Below, piece after piece: positions 56,180 through 64,000 of a stretch of 64,000 nucleotides of DNA (position 1 is its first letter; every line of letters begins with the position of its first letter). The stretch lies in contig NZ_JBIUAG010000018.1 of the NCBI RefSeq assembly GCF_044547355.1, forward strand, positions 122,889 through 186,888. The letters are read 5' to 3'. The stretch is from Kutzneria sp044547355 (GTDB lineage: Bacteria; Actinomycetota; Actinomycetes; Mycobacteriales; Pseudonocardiaceae). The notes under the pieces are model-generated. The model worked only from the letters and a program-made list of their open reading frames with translations, had not been told where the DNA came from and did not search any database. Both the position numbers and the translations under genes were made by a program.

Positions 56180-56781
56180 TCGCGGCGTTGGTGGCCGGGC
56201 TGGTCGCCGGCTACGGCATTGCCATCCCGGTCGGCGCGGTCGGCGCCTACCTGCTCGCCCTGACCGCCCGGACCTCGCTGCGCATCGGCGTCGCGGCCGC
56301 CATGGGCGTCGCCACCGCCGACGGCCTGTACGCCCTGATCTCCACGCTCGGCGGCTCCGTGCTGGCTCCGCTGATCCAACCGGTCACCGGCCCGCTGCGC
56401 TGGATCTCCGCCGCGGTCCTGGTCGTGCTGGCCGTCCGCGGCGCGATCAAGGCCCTCGGCAGCTACCGCCGACCGGCCACCGTGGACCGGGAGCTGACCG
56501 ATCCGGTCCGGGCCTACGCGGTCCTGCTGGGCATCACGATGATCAACCCGACGACGCTGATCTACTTCACGGCGCTCGTGCTCGGCGGCCCGGCCACCGG
56601 GAACGGCCTGGTCTTCGTGCTGGCCGCCTTCGCCGCCTCGGCCAGCTGGCAACTCCTGCTGGCCGGCGGCGGCGCGCTGCTGGGCCGCCTGCTGACCGGC
56701 CCCCGCGGCCGCCTCGCCACCGCCCTGGCCTCCAGCGCGGTGATCGTCGGGTTGGCCGTCGGCCTGGTGGTCAGAGCGTGA
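56176..56781 (+). CDS. LysE-family exporter
   Basis: 201 residues with five to six TM helices and the LysE pattern: N-terminal VAGLVAGYGIAIPVGAVGAY, AMGVATADGLYALIS, and the conserved LGITMINPTTLIYFTAL. Members export amino acids or related metabolites. GTG at 56176 is chosen from the hydrophobic onset and the 4-bp overlap with the small upstream ORF; it lacks its own ribosome site. Divergent from the TipA-like regulator (170 bp between starts), which may control it. Convergent 11-bp overlap with the M23 gene. Confidence 0.78.
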   Translation: MIAALVAGLVAGYGIAIPVGAVGAYLLALTARTSLRIGVAAAMGVATADGLYALISTLGGSVLAPLIQPVTGPLRWISAAVLVVLAVRGAIKALGSYRRPATVDRELTDPVRAYAVLLGITMINPTTLIYFTALVLGGPATGNGLVFVLAAFAASASWQLLLAGGGALLGRLLTGPRGRLATALASSAVIVGLAVGLVVRA

Positions 56782-57619
56782 TGCCGCGGGCGTTGAGCCA
56801 GGGGACGGGGTTGATCTTCTTGCCGCTCGGGTCCCAGACCTCGAAGTGCAGGTGCACGCCGGTGGACTCGCCGCGGTCGCCCATGCGGGCGATCTGCTCG
56901 CCGGCCCGCACGTGCTGGCCGACGTGGACGGAGAAGGTGTCCATGTGGCCGTACACGTTGATGGTGCCGTCGGCCAGCCGGACCCGCACCCAGAGGCCGA
57001 AGCCGCTGGCCGGGCCGGCGTCGATGACCACGCCGTCGGCGGCGGCGACGATCGGGGTGTCCATCACGTTGGCGATGTCGATGCCGTAGTGGAACGCGCC
57101 CCAGCGGCCGCCGAAGCCGGAGGTGAAGGTGCCCTGGGCGGGCTTGACGAACAGCGGGCGGTGCTCTTCGGCGTACTTGGCGGCCGCGGCGGCGGCCAGC
57201 TCCGAGGTGACCTTCTCGCTGGCGGTGAGCTTCTGGGCCTCGGTGGCGGCGTCGCCACCGCGCACGATGGGCAGCACCTCGGGCGCGCCGACGGCGTCGC
57301 CGCCGATGCCGAACGCGGCGTTGGCGTCACGGGTGTCGGCCAGCGGCCGGACACCGTCGGTGGTGTGCGAGGGGGTCAGGGTGCCGCCGTAGGCGGCTGC
57401 CGTGAACGCGCCGAGCGCGACGGCGGCGACTGCGACGCGGCCGCGCAGCGCGGCCGGGGGTGCGGGAAGCCGGTGGGAGCCTCGGGTGCGCGGGGTCGGC
57501 ACACGGGGCGCCTCGTTGTGCTCGACACGCCTCGGGGTTGGCGCGGTGGAGCCTTTCGAGCCGCCGGGGGAGCGGTACTGCGTCAAAGCCTGCCCTTCCG
57601 CCTCGGGGAGCCCGGTCAC
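56771..57619 (-). CDS. M23-family metallopeptidase (LytM domain)
   Basis: 282 residues. Cytosolic basic N-terminus, one TM/signal anchor (GRVAVAAVALGAFTAAAYGG), then a LytM domain cleaving peptidoglycan cross-links: Zn ligands in HYGIDIA and in GVHLHFEVW, plus the GHMDTF and VGQHVRAGEQIARMG motifs. Corresponds in order to M. tuberculosis Rv0950c beside uvrD1 and sucC. GTG at 57619 is tentative. Lies at the right border of the accessory stretch. Confidence 0.87.
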   Translation of the reverse strand: MTGLPEAEGQALTQYRSPGGSKGSTAPTPRRVEHNEAPRVPTPRTRGSHRLPAPPAALRGRVAVAAVALGAFTAAAYGGTLTPSHTTDGVRPLADTRDANAAFGIGGDAVGAPEVLPIVRGGDAATEAQKLTASEKVTSELAAAAAAKYAEEHRPLFVKPAQGTFTSGFGGRWGAFHYGIDIANVMDTPIVAAADGVVIDAGPASGFGLWVRVRLADGTINVYGHMDTFSVHVGQHVRAGEQIARMGDRGESTGVHLHFEVWDPSGKKINPVPWLNARGITL

Positions 57620-57771
57620 GCCGCGATCCGGGCGGGGGTTCCCGGACGGCCGCTTCGGGGTGGCGGCCGCGTGTCGCGTATGTGATCGGACCGTGACAAC
57701 GGACCGCGAGAAGGTAACGAAGACGATCCCCTAGGGGCAAGCCCTGGCCCGGGCCCTCGCTCGAACGGGTC

Positions 57772-58671
57772 TCAGCTGGACAGCACGGACGAGGCGCTAT
57801 CACCGTGCGTGTACGGCAATGTGCGGAGAGGGTCGTACCCGCTGGTAGCCCGTTCGGACCGACGGTCGTGCACGCGAACGAGGCAGTCCGCGACCAGGCG
57901 CGACGCGCGCGAGTCCACGGGCAGAGCCCAGTGACCGACATCACGCAGGCAGTGCTCCTCGATGTCCAGATCCGGGTGCGTGAGCCGGGCGTTGGACTGG
58001 GGCAGCACGATCTGGTCGGCGGGTGTCCACACCGACACGAACTTGGTCCGGCAGCCGGGCGCGGGCTCGTCCAGCTCGTCCAGCAGCGGCGACCCCGGCC
58101 GGAGCTGCTTGGCCAGCCCGGTCGGCAGCAGATAGGCCGCGACCGTGCCCCGGTGCGGCGTGCCCAGCATGACCAGCGTGTCGACCCGCTCGTCGCCGCC
58201 GCGCCGCTGCACGTAGTAGCGCGCGATCAGGCCCCCGAGCGAGTGCCCCACCACGTGCACCCGGTCCGACCCGGTCAGCTCGCAGACCTGCTCGACCTGC
58301 TCCCCGAACATCGACGCGGCCGTCCGCACGTCCCCGGTCACGGCGGTCAGCACGCTGTAGTTGACCGCGTGCACCACCCCGAATCCCCGTCGGCGCAGCG
58401 CGGCTCCCAACACCGTGAACACGGACCGGTTGTCGCCTATTCCGTGCAGCAGCAGGATGGGGGTGCCCGCCGCGTCCAGTGCCGAAACCAGGAGTCCGCG
58501 GGCCTGCGGGGACATGGCGTCGGTCCGGTAGTGGACGTAGGGCCCGTCCGGGTGGAGGCGTTCGGCCACCGCACCCCAGGGGTAGAGTGCGGCGTGCGCG
58601 GCCAGCCATGCCGATTCGACGGCAACACCCCGTAGGATGCTGGCCAGTCGACCGAGCACGCCGTTACCCAT
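57772..58671 (-). CDS. Alpha/beta-hydrolase (lipase/esterase)
   Basis: 299 residues. Oxyanion segment ILLLHGIGDNRSVF, nucleophile elbow VVGHSLGGLIARYYVQRRGG (Ser ~150), then MLGTPHRGT as in triacylglycerol lipases, an Asp in WTPADQIV and His in RDVGHWALP complete the triad. Possibly membrane-associated through a hydrophobic N-terminus. ATG at 58671 lies 7 nt after TACCGT, so probably leaderless. Confidence 0.85.
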   Translation of the reverse strand: MGNGVLGRLASILRGVAVESAWLAAHAALYPWGAVAERLHPDGPYVHYRTDAMSPQARGLLVSALDAAGTPILLLHGIGDNRSVFTVLGAALRRRGFGVVHAVNYSVLTAVTGDVRTAASMFGEQVEQVCELTGSDRVHVVGHSLGGLIARYYVQRRGGDERVDTLVMLGTPHRGTVAAYLLPTGLAKQLRPGSPLLDELDEPAPGCRTKFVSVWTPADQIVLPQSNARLTHPDLDIEEHCLRDVGHWALPVDSRASRLVADCLVRVHDRRSERATSGYDPLRTLPYTHGDSASSVLSS

Positions 58672-58678
58672 AGGTGTG

Positions 58679-58684
58679 ACGGTA
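58679..58684 (-). promoter_or_regulatory. -10 box TACCGT of the lipase gene
   Basis: On the minus strand TACCGT is followed by 7 nt and ATG 58671, with no Shine-Dalgarno. The surrounding 60 bp are unusually AT-rich for this window and include the palindrome GATACGTATC (58706-58715). Confidence 0.5.
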
Positions 58685-58767
58685 AATTAACTGTGCAACT
58701 TTTGCGATACGTATCAGTTCACGATTAGTCATCTCCTTGCTACACACTGCCCGTCCGTGCGGTGTTG

Positions 58768-58773
58768 TACGGT
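58768..58773 (+). promoter_or_regulatory. -10 box TACGGT of the polytopic membrane protein gene
   Basis: TACGGT is followed by 7 nt and GTG 58781; no ribosome site is present, so the mRNA is probably leaderless. Confidence 0.5.
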
Positions 58774-58780
58774 CGCCTCC

Positions 58781-60502
58781 GTGAGTGAGCGGCCGAGGTC
58801 CCCACACCCACGTCTCGCCGATCGGCGGGCCGCGCGTGGCAGCGAGCCGGAACCGGAGCTGGAGCCGCTGGACACGAGCCTGCGACCGGCGGTCGCGGTC
58901 GCCGCGGCCGGTGCGGTTCTGCAGGTCGTCGGCCTGATCCTCGGGGTCGTGGACGCCCCCGCCGGCTACACCTCGTGGCCGCTGGCGGCCGTGTTGGCGC
59001 TGCTGCCGCCGATCGCCGCCTGGGTGTTCATCGCCAACCGCCGTCCATCCGCCGCCGGAGCGCTGCTGGTGGTGTTCGCCGGTGTCTCCGTCGGCCGGGC
59101 CGTCGACGCGGTGCAGCTGGCCGTGGACGCCGGCCGGGTCTCCCGACCCGACCTGGTGGTCGTGTCCGGCACCGTGCCGCCGAGCCCGTCCATCGGGTTG
59201 TGGCTGCTCATCCTGGGTTTTGTCGTCACGGTCGTGGCCGGCGGGCTGGCCATGGACCGCGACCGCGCCGCCGACGAGGAGCCGCGCCGCGGCCTGGTCG
59301 TCGGCGCCGCCGGGCTCGGCCTGCTGATGGCGGTCGGCCTGGTGATGGCCCCGTTCTCCTCCAGCAACCCGCTGCTGCCGGCCGACGGCGTGTTCGACGC
59401 GCCGGCCCTGGCCATGATCGGCGGCCTGCTGGTGGCCCTGGTGATGCCGGTCGGCGCGGCCGTCGCGGCCAGCGCCGGCGACGCCGACACGGTCCGCGGC
59501 GGCATCCTCGGCGTCGGGCTGGCCGCGCTGGTGGTCGAGCTGCCGCCGGCCGTGGCCGCCCTCGTCATCCCGGAGCTGCACCTGTCGGCCGGGCCGTGGA
59601 TCACCCTGGTCGGCGTCGCGCTGCTGGTGCCGTTCGCGTTCGTCTCGGTCGGACGGCAGGAGCAGAATCTGGACGAGGAGGTCGACTTGCCGGGGCGGGG
59701 CAACCTGCACCTGGGGGCCGGCATCGTCGGCCTGCTCGCGGCCGTGGCCGGGCTCGTCGCGGTGGCGCTGCCGCTGCTGTCCCTGCCCGACGACGCGGCC
59801 GTGCCCGAGAACTACGCGATCCGCCTGCTGGCGCCGGCCAGCGTGCTGGTCGGCCTGCTGGCGGTCGGCCTGCTGGTGCCGTCCCTGGCCGCGCGCGTGC
59901 GGCCCGCGTTCGTGGTCGCCTGCGCCGGCATCGCGCTCACGGTCGCGAGCGGCTTCGACACCGTGCTGTCGGCGACCGGCGTCATCACCAGCAAGGCGAC
60001 ACCCGGCGCGGGCGTCTGGTTCGGCGCGCTGGCCGTGCTGCTGGCGCTGGCCGCGGTGATCATCGCGACCCTGGCCGGCGCGCTGGAGCGCGAGGACGTT
60101 GACCTGTCCGAGCTGGACGTGCGGCCGGTCCTGGGCTGGCTCGCCGGCCTGGCCGCGCTGCTGGCCCTCGGCGCGTTCGGCTTCCCGGCGGTCAGCGGCC
60201 CGGGCTACGAGTCCATCGGCCTGTGGACGTTCCGGATCGGCTCCACCGGCTCGGTGGTCGCGCTGCTGGCGGTGATCGTCGCCGCCGCGCTGGCCGCGCG
60301 CTCCCGGCCGTCCCGGGCGGCGGCGCTGCTGTTCGGCGCGGCCGGACTGGCCGTCGTGCGGGCGCTGGAGTTCGTGTTCACCGGCGGCCGTGTCGCCGGC
60401 GCCGAGCCCGCCCTCGGCACCTGGCTGGCCGCCGGCCTGGCCCTGGTGCTGATCGTCGGCGGCGTGCTGGCCATGTCCGACAAGCGTGATTCGACCGTCT
60501 GA
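58781..60502 (+). CDS. Polytopic membrane protein of unknown function
   Basis: 573 residues, a cytosolic N-terminus with an acidic Glu/Pro stretch (EPEPELEPLD), then about 13-14 TM helices with short loops (first AVAVAAAGAVLQVVGLILGV, last AAGLALVLIVGGVLAMS). No transporter signature recognised. Sits between the lipase and sucC. GTG at 58781 is preferred over GTG 58757 because of the leaderless -10 spacing. Confidence 0.75.
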   Translation: MSERPRSPHPRLADRRAARGSEPEPELEPLDTSLRPAVAVAAAGAVLQVVGLILGVVDAPAGYTSWPLAAVLALLPPIAAWVFIANRRPSAAGALLVVFAGVSVGRAVDAVQLAVDAGRVSRPDLVVVSGTVPPSPSIGLWLLILGFVVTVVAGGLAMDRDRAADEEPRRGLVVGAAGLGLLMAVGLVMAPFSSSNPLLPADGVFDAPALAMIGGLLVALVMPVGAAVAASAGDADTVRGGILGVGLAALVVELPPAVAALVIPELHLSAGPWITLVGVALLVPFAFVSVGRQEQNLDEEVDLPGRGNLHLGAGIVGLLAAVAGLVAVALPLLSLPDDAAVPENYAIRLLAPASVLVGLLAVGLLVPSLAARVRPAFVVACAGIALTVASGFDTVLSATGVITSKATPGAGVWFGALAVLLALAAVIIATLAGALEREDVDLSELDVRPVLGWLAGLAALLALGAFGFPAVSGPGYESIGLWTFRIGSTGSVVALLAVIVAAALAARSRPSRAAALLFGAAGLAVVRALEFVFTGGRVAGAEPALGTWLAAGLALVLIVGGVLAMSDKRDSTV

Positions 60503-60539
60503 CCGGGAGACTCGCGAGTCCGCGCCGGTGTCTGGACTG

Positions 60540-60665
60540 TCGCCGGATTTCGGTCGCCGCCACCCGACGCACACACCACCCGAGCCGGATGCGGCGGGCG
60601 AAATCCGGCCAAGGAAGGCACCGGTCACGAGCGGGCTCGCCCCGCGCGGAACGCGCGGCACAGGC
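60540..60665. repeat. Interspersed palindromic repeat element, copy C (inverse orientation)
   Basis: Reverse-complement relative of the elements at 19287 and 38771. Stem 60542-60560 with 60591-60609; then ACCGGT and the CCCGCGCGGAACGCGCGG hairpin corresponding to the 5' unit of copy A. More diverged and lacks the far outer arm. Fills most of the 337-bp gap before sucC; the rest (60666-60839) shows only the sucC leader with AGGAG. Confidence 0.7.
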
Positions 60666-60839
60666 GCAGTGACTGACCTCACGGCCGCTGTAAGGCACCT
60701 CACCGCTCCCGCCCGCACGGGGAGTTCCGCAGGCCGATAGGGTCGCACCAGGCCGTTGTCCAGTGGTTTTCTCGGGTGTTGACCGCCCCATTGACCTAGC
60801 GCGCGGCCACGTCCGACACCGACGTCGCAGGAGACCCGA

Positions 60840-62009
60840 GTGGACCTGTACGAGTACCAGGCGAAGGATCTCTTCGCCGCCCACGGAGTACCGGTGCTGC
60901 CGGGCTCCGTGGCCGCCACCCCCGCGGAAGCCCGCGCCATCGCCGAGCAGCTCGGCCAGACCGTCGTCGTCAAGGCGCAGGTCAAGACCGGCGGCCGGGG
61001 CAAGGCCGGCGGCGTCAAGCTGGCCGAGACCCCCGACGACACCCAGGCCAAGGCCGAGGCCATCCTCGGACTGGACATCAAGGGCCACATCACCCGCAAG
61101 GTGCTGGTGACCCCCGCCTCGGACATCGCCGAGGAGTACTACGTCTCCTTCCTGCTCGACCGGGCCAACCGCACCTTCCTGGCGATGGCCTCCGCCGAGG
61201 GCGGCATGGAGATCGAGCAGCTGGCCGTGGAGCGCCCCGAGGCGCTGGCCAAGATCCCGGTGGACGCCATCAAGGGCGTGGACCGGGCCAAGGCCGACGA
61301 GATCGTGGCCGCCGGCAAGTTCCCGGCCGAGGTCGCCGACCAGGTGGCCGACGTGCTGGTCAAGCTGTGGGCGACCTTCGTCGGCGAGGACGCCACCCTG
61401 GTCGAGGTCAACCCGCTGGTGCGCGACCCCGATGGCAAGATCGTCGCGCTCGACGGCAAGGTCACCCTCGACGAGAACGCGGCCTTCCGCCACGGCACCC
61501 ACGCCGAGCTGGTCGACCACGAGGCCGAGGACCCGCTGGAGGCCAAGGCCAAGGCCAAGCACCTCAACTACGTGAAGCTGGACGGCCAGGTCGGCATCAT
61601 CGGCAACGGCGCCGGTCTGGTCATGTCCACGCTGGACGTCGTCGCCTACGCCGGCGAGAAGCACAAGGGCGTCAAGCCGGCCAACTTCCTGGACATCGGC
61701 GGCGGCGCGTCGGCCGAGGTCATGGCCAACGGCCTGGAGATCATCCTGGGCGACCCGGACGTGCGCTCGGTGTTCGTGAACGTGTTCGGCGGCATCACCG
61801 CGTGCGACGCGGTGGCCAACGGCATCGTCAAGGCGCTGGAGATCCTCGGCGACGAGGCCACCAAGCCGCTGGTCGTCCGGCTGGACGGCAACAACGTGGA
61901 CGAGGGTCGCGCCATCCTCGCCGAGGCGAACCACCCGCTGGTGACCGTGGTGGACACGATGGACAACGCGGCCGACAAGGCCGCCGAGCTCGCGGCTGCG
62001 GGGGTCTGA
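60840..62009 (+). CDS. sucC: Succinyl-CoA ligase (ADP-forming) beta subunit
   Basis: 389 residues. N-terminal ATP-grasp domain (MDLYEYQAKDLFAAHGVPVL; VVVKAQVKTGGRGKAGGVKL; EVNPLV; ALDGKVTLDENAAFRH) and C-terminal CoA-ligase domain (NFLDIGGGAS, VFVNVFGGITACD). Forms the alpha-beta enzyme of the TCA cycle that makes ATP from succinyl-CoA. GTG start with AGGAG upstream. sucD follows after 2 bp. Confidence 0.98.
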   Translation: MDLYEYQAKDLFAAHGVPVLPGSVAATPAEARAIAEQLGQTVVVKAQVKTGGRGKAGGVKLAETPDDTQAKAEAILGLDIKGHITRKVLVTPASDIAEEYYVSFLLDRANRTFLAMASAEGGMEIEQLAVERPEALAKIPVDAIKGVDRAKADEIVAAGKFPAEVADQVADVLVKLWATFVGEDATLVEVNPLVRDPDGKIVALDGKVTLDENAAFRHGTHAELVDHEAEDPLEAKAKAKHLNYVKLDGQVGIIGNGAGLVMSTLDVVAYAGEKHKGVKPANFLDIGGGASAEVMANGLEIILGDPDVRSVFVNVFGGITACDAVANGIVKALEILGDEATKPLVVRLDGNNVDEGRAILAEANHPLVTVVDTMDNAADKAAELAAAGV

Positions 62010-62011
62010 CC

Positions 62012-62899
62012 ATGGCTATCTTCCTCACCGCGGACAGCAAGGTCATCGTCCAGGGCATGACCGGCTCCGAGGGCATGAAGCACACCAGGCGCATGCTCGC
62101 CTCGGGCACCACCATCGTCGGCGGCGTGAACCCGCGCAAGGCCGGCGAGAAGATCGACTTCGACGGCCAGGTCGTGCCGGTGTTCGGCACCGTGGCCGAG
62201 GCCATCGAGGCCACCGGCGCCGACGTCACCGTGGTCTTCGTGCCGCCGGCCTTCACCAAGGCCGCCGTGATCGAGGCGATCGACGCCCAGATCGGCCTGG
62301 CCGTGGTGATCACCGAGGGCATCCCGGTGCACGACACCGCGGTGTTCTGGGCGCACGCGGTCGCCACCGGCAACAAGACCCGGATCATCGGCCCGAACTG
62401 CCCCGGCATCATCAGCCCCGGCAAGTCCAACGCCGGCATCATCCCGGCCGACATCGCCGGCCCGGGCAAGATCGGCCTGGTGTCCAAGTCGGGCACGCTG
62501 ACGTACCAGATGATGTACGAGCTGCGGGAGTTCGGCTTCTCCAGCGCGATCGGCATCGGCGGCGACCCGGTCATCGGCACCACCCACATCGACGCGCTCG
62601 AGGCGTTCCAGAACGACCCCGAGACCGCGGCGATCGTGATGATCGGCGAGATCGGCGGCGACGCCGAGGAGCGGGCCGCGGCCTACATCTCCGAGCACGT
62701 CACCAAGCCGGTCGTCGGCTACGTGGCCGGCTTCACCGCGCCCGAGGGCAAGACCATGGGCCACGCCGGCGCGATCGTGTCCGGCTCGGCCGGCACCGCC
62801 GCCGCGAAGAAGGAGGCCCTCGAGGCCGCCGGCGTCAAGGTCGGCAAGACGCCGTCCGAGACCGCCCAGCTCATGCGCGAGATCATCGCCGCGCTCTGA
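62012..62899 (+). CDS. sucD: Succinyl-CoA ligase (ADP-forming) alpha subunit
   Basis: 295 residues. CoA-binding Rossmann domain (VIVQGMTGSEGMKHTRRML), NCPGIISPG, KSGTLTYQ, and the phosphorylated His in MGHAGAIVSG (~245). ATG 62012 follows the sucC stop by 2 bp, so the pair is translationally coupled. Ends at a strong hairpin. Confidence 0.98.
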   Translation: MAIFLTADSKVIVQGMTGSEGMKHTRRMLASGTTIVGGVNPRKAGEKIDFDGQVVPVFGTVAEAIEATGADVTVVFVPPAFTKAAVIEAIDAQIGLAVVITEGIPVHDTAVFWAHAVATGNKTRIIGPNCPGIISPGKSNAGIIPADIAGPGKIGLVSKSGTLTYQMMYELREFGFSSAIGIGGDPVIGTTHIDALEAFQNDPETAAIVMIGEIGGDAEERAAAYISEHVTKPVVGYVAGFTAPEGKTMGHAGAIVSGSAGTAAAKKEALEAAGVKVGKTPSETAQLMREIIAAL

Positions 62900-62913
62900 G
62901 CGTCTTTCACGTT

Positions 62914-62945
62914 TGTGGGGCGGGTCGCGTGCGGCCCGCCCCACA
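62914..62945 (+). terminator. Terminator after sucCD
   Basis: 11-bp perfect GC stem (62914-62924 with 62935-62945) with a 10-nt loop, 14 bp after the sucD stop. Confidence 0.75.
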
Positions 62946-63055
62946 GCTGTTTCTCAGGCGATCCGGGAGAACCCCCCGTGGTCGGCATACGTCCTACGGG
63001 GTGAATCCGATAGCGTTTTCCCAACGCGCCGTCCAGACCTAGGGAGAGCACACCC

Positions 63056-63823
63056 ATGACCTTCCCACCCGGTGGTCCGGCACCCACCCCGGCCAAGCCG
63101 GCGGCGGCGACCCAGGAACTCGACAAGCTGCTGCACATGGCCGCCGCGGGACTGTCCGTGCTCGTCCTCGTGGCCGGCTTCTTCTCGTTCGCGCCCGAGG
63201 CGTCCGCCTACGCCATCGGCTACGGCTGGATCCCGGCCCTCTACCTGCTGGCCGGCGGCCTGTCGGCCCAGGTGCTGCTGCCCAAGCCGGCCAAGCCGGG
63301 CGTGCTGCCCGGCCTCGTCGCCGTCGCCGTCACGCTGCCGCTGCTGTTCACCGTGTTCACCGCCGGCACCACCGCGTGGGGCGCGTACGTGCTGCTGGTG
63401 TTCGGCGTGCTCACCGCCGTCGCCGCCGTCGGCGGCTACCTGGTCGAGTCCGGCCTCGTCTCGCCGCCCGCGCCCAAGCCGTACCAGGCCCCGCCGCCGC
63501 AGCCCGGCCAGTGGAGCCCCCAGACCGGCGGCTTCCCCCAGCCCCAGCCCGGCCAGCAGCCCGGCGGCCCCTTCGCCGGCTTCGGCCAGCAGCCCACCCA
63601 GGCCGTGCCCCAGCCCGGCCAGTTCGGCGCGCCCCAGCAGCAGTCGCCCCAGCAGCAGGCCCCCGCGCCGCAGCCCACCCAGTTCATGTCCCACCCGGGC
63701 CAGTTCAGCGCCCCCGTGCCGCCGTCCACCCCGGGCCAGGGCCAGCCCACCCAGGCCGTCCCCCAACCCGGCCAGCAGCCCGGCACCCCGCCCAGCGGCT
63801 TCACCGCCCCACCCCAGAGCTGA
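63056..63823 (+). CDS. DUF5336 membrane protein (34 kDa antigen homologue)
   Basis: 255 residues. Four TM helices in the first ~140 residues (LHMAAAGLSVLVLVAGFF, GWIPALYLLAGGLSA, VLPGLVAVAVTLPLLFTVF, WGAYVLLVFGVLTAVAAVGG), then a long Pro/Gln/Gly-rich tail with repeated QPGQ and PTQ motifs. Matches the layout of the mycobacterial 34 kDa antigenic protein (Rv0954), which also follows sucCD. AGGGAGAG precedes the ATG. Function in the envelope is unknown. Confidence 0.85.
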   Translation: MTFPPGGPAPTPAKPAAATQELDKLLHMAAAGLSVLVLVAGFFSFAPEASAYAIGYGWIPALYLLAGGLSAQVLLPKPAKPGVLPGLVAVAVTLPLLFTVFTAGTTAWGAYVLLVFGVLTAVAAVGGYLVESGLVSPPAPKPYQAPPPQPGQWSPQTGGFPQPQPGQQPGGPFAGFGQQPTQAVPQPGQFGAPQQQSPQQQAPAPQPTQFMSHPGQFSAPVPPSTPGQGQPTQAVPQPGQQPGTPPSGFTAPPQS

Positions 63824-63895
63824 CCCTCCAACCTCAGCCCCCATCACCAGGGCAGGCTGACCAGGCTGACGCGCAGGCGCCCCCGGCGCGACCGA

Positions 63896-64000
63896 GGCGC
63901 GTGGGAGGGGGGGTTTCGCCACACCCCCGGGGGGGAAACCCCCCCACCACCCTACCGGGGGGGGGCAGCGCCGGGGGGGGGGTGGGGGGGGGGGGGGTGG
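63896..64000. other. Low-complexity G-rich end of window
   Basis: No gene. Contains an 11-bp inverted repeat (63907-63917 with 63935-63945), possibly a terminator, followed by runs of up to 14 G. The homopolymers look like a contig end or sequencing artefact rather than biology. Confidence 0.5.

Noticed and set aside
22447..56770. Integrative element or prophage occupying the accessory stretch
   Set aside because: No integrase, transposase, tRNA gene, attachment-site repeat or replication gene was seen in or at the ends of the interval.
57620..57770. Possible c-di-AMP (ydaO) riboswitch upstream of the M23 peptidase gene
   Set aside because: Such switches often precede cell-wall hydrolases in actinobacteria, and a CCGGGAACCCCC segment is present, but the other conserved ydaO blocks could not be found. 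A covariance-model search would decide.
58706..58716. GATACGTATCA in the lipase promoter as a member of the Fic GTATCA motif set
   Set aside because: A single self-complementary occurrence 35 kb away, in a locally AT-rich promoter, is not enough to link it to Fic.

Overview
The window is high-GC actinobacterial DNA, most likely from a filamentous Pseudonocardiales relative (Kutzneria/Amycolatopsis-like; this is inferred from gene content and style). Supporting signs are very GC-rich third codon positions, many GTG starts, TANNNT -10 boxes placed 6-7 nt before start codons (leaderless mRNAs), three AfsR/SARP regulators, rare TTA codons confined to regulators, transport and secreted proteins, and a core order that recalls Mycobacterium: chorismate mutase, UvrD/PcrA, M23 peptidase, sucC, sucD, DUF5336 protein (Rv0948c, Rv0949, Rv0950c, Rv0951, Rv0952, Rv0954).

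Layout. 0-12 kb: end of a GNAT gene, a ChoD-like GMC oxidoreductase, a lipoprotein, a Tat-exported BBE flavoprotein, an aldehyde dehydrogenase, an APH-type kinase, guaA, and a PspC / PspC-sensor kinase / NarL-type regulator locus. 12-19 kb: EamA exporter and divergent LysR, then a Ser/Thr kinase with three membrane-anchored companions and a 2-TM protein, all on the minus strand. 19-22.5 kb: a palindromic repeat element, chorismate mutase preceded by an unannotated aromatic leader peptide and attenuator, and pcrA. 22.5-30 kb: a Fic enzyme facing a tightly overlapped minus-strand operon (GntR, AprB-like ferredoxin, lipoprotein SBP with a NosL-like tail, permease, ATPase, AprA-like flavoprotein fused to HEAT repeats). 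30-38.6 kb: LuxR-type protein, SARP regulator, a large protein with an ART-like C-terminus, and a TetR/FAD-monooxygenase pair around a perfect double operator. 38.6-47.5 kb: second repeat copy, ATP-grasp ligase, a secreted subtilase-like/beta-propeller/HTH operon and a second SARP. 47.7-51.5 kb: gcvT-gcvH-glyA behind a tandem glycine riboswitch, then a paralogue of the LuxR-type protein. 51.7-56.8 kb: a hypothetical gene, a third SARP, a TipA-like MerR with a classic 19-bp-spacer promoter, and a LysE exporter coupled to a small upstream ORF. 56.8-64 kb: return to the conserved core (M23 peptidase, lipase, membrane protein, third repeat copy in inverse orientation, sucCD, DUF5336 protein), ending in poly-G.

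The stretch from about 22.5 to 56.8 kb thus sits between pcrA and the M23 gene, which are neighbours in M. tuberculosis, and carries most of the accessory and regulatory genes. The most notable items are the leader-peptide attenuator in front of chorismate mutase, the AprAB-like redox/ABC-import operon with two unusual fusions, the three-copy interspersed palindromic repeat, and the duplicated degenerate-receiver LuxR plus SARP modules.
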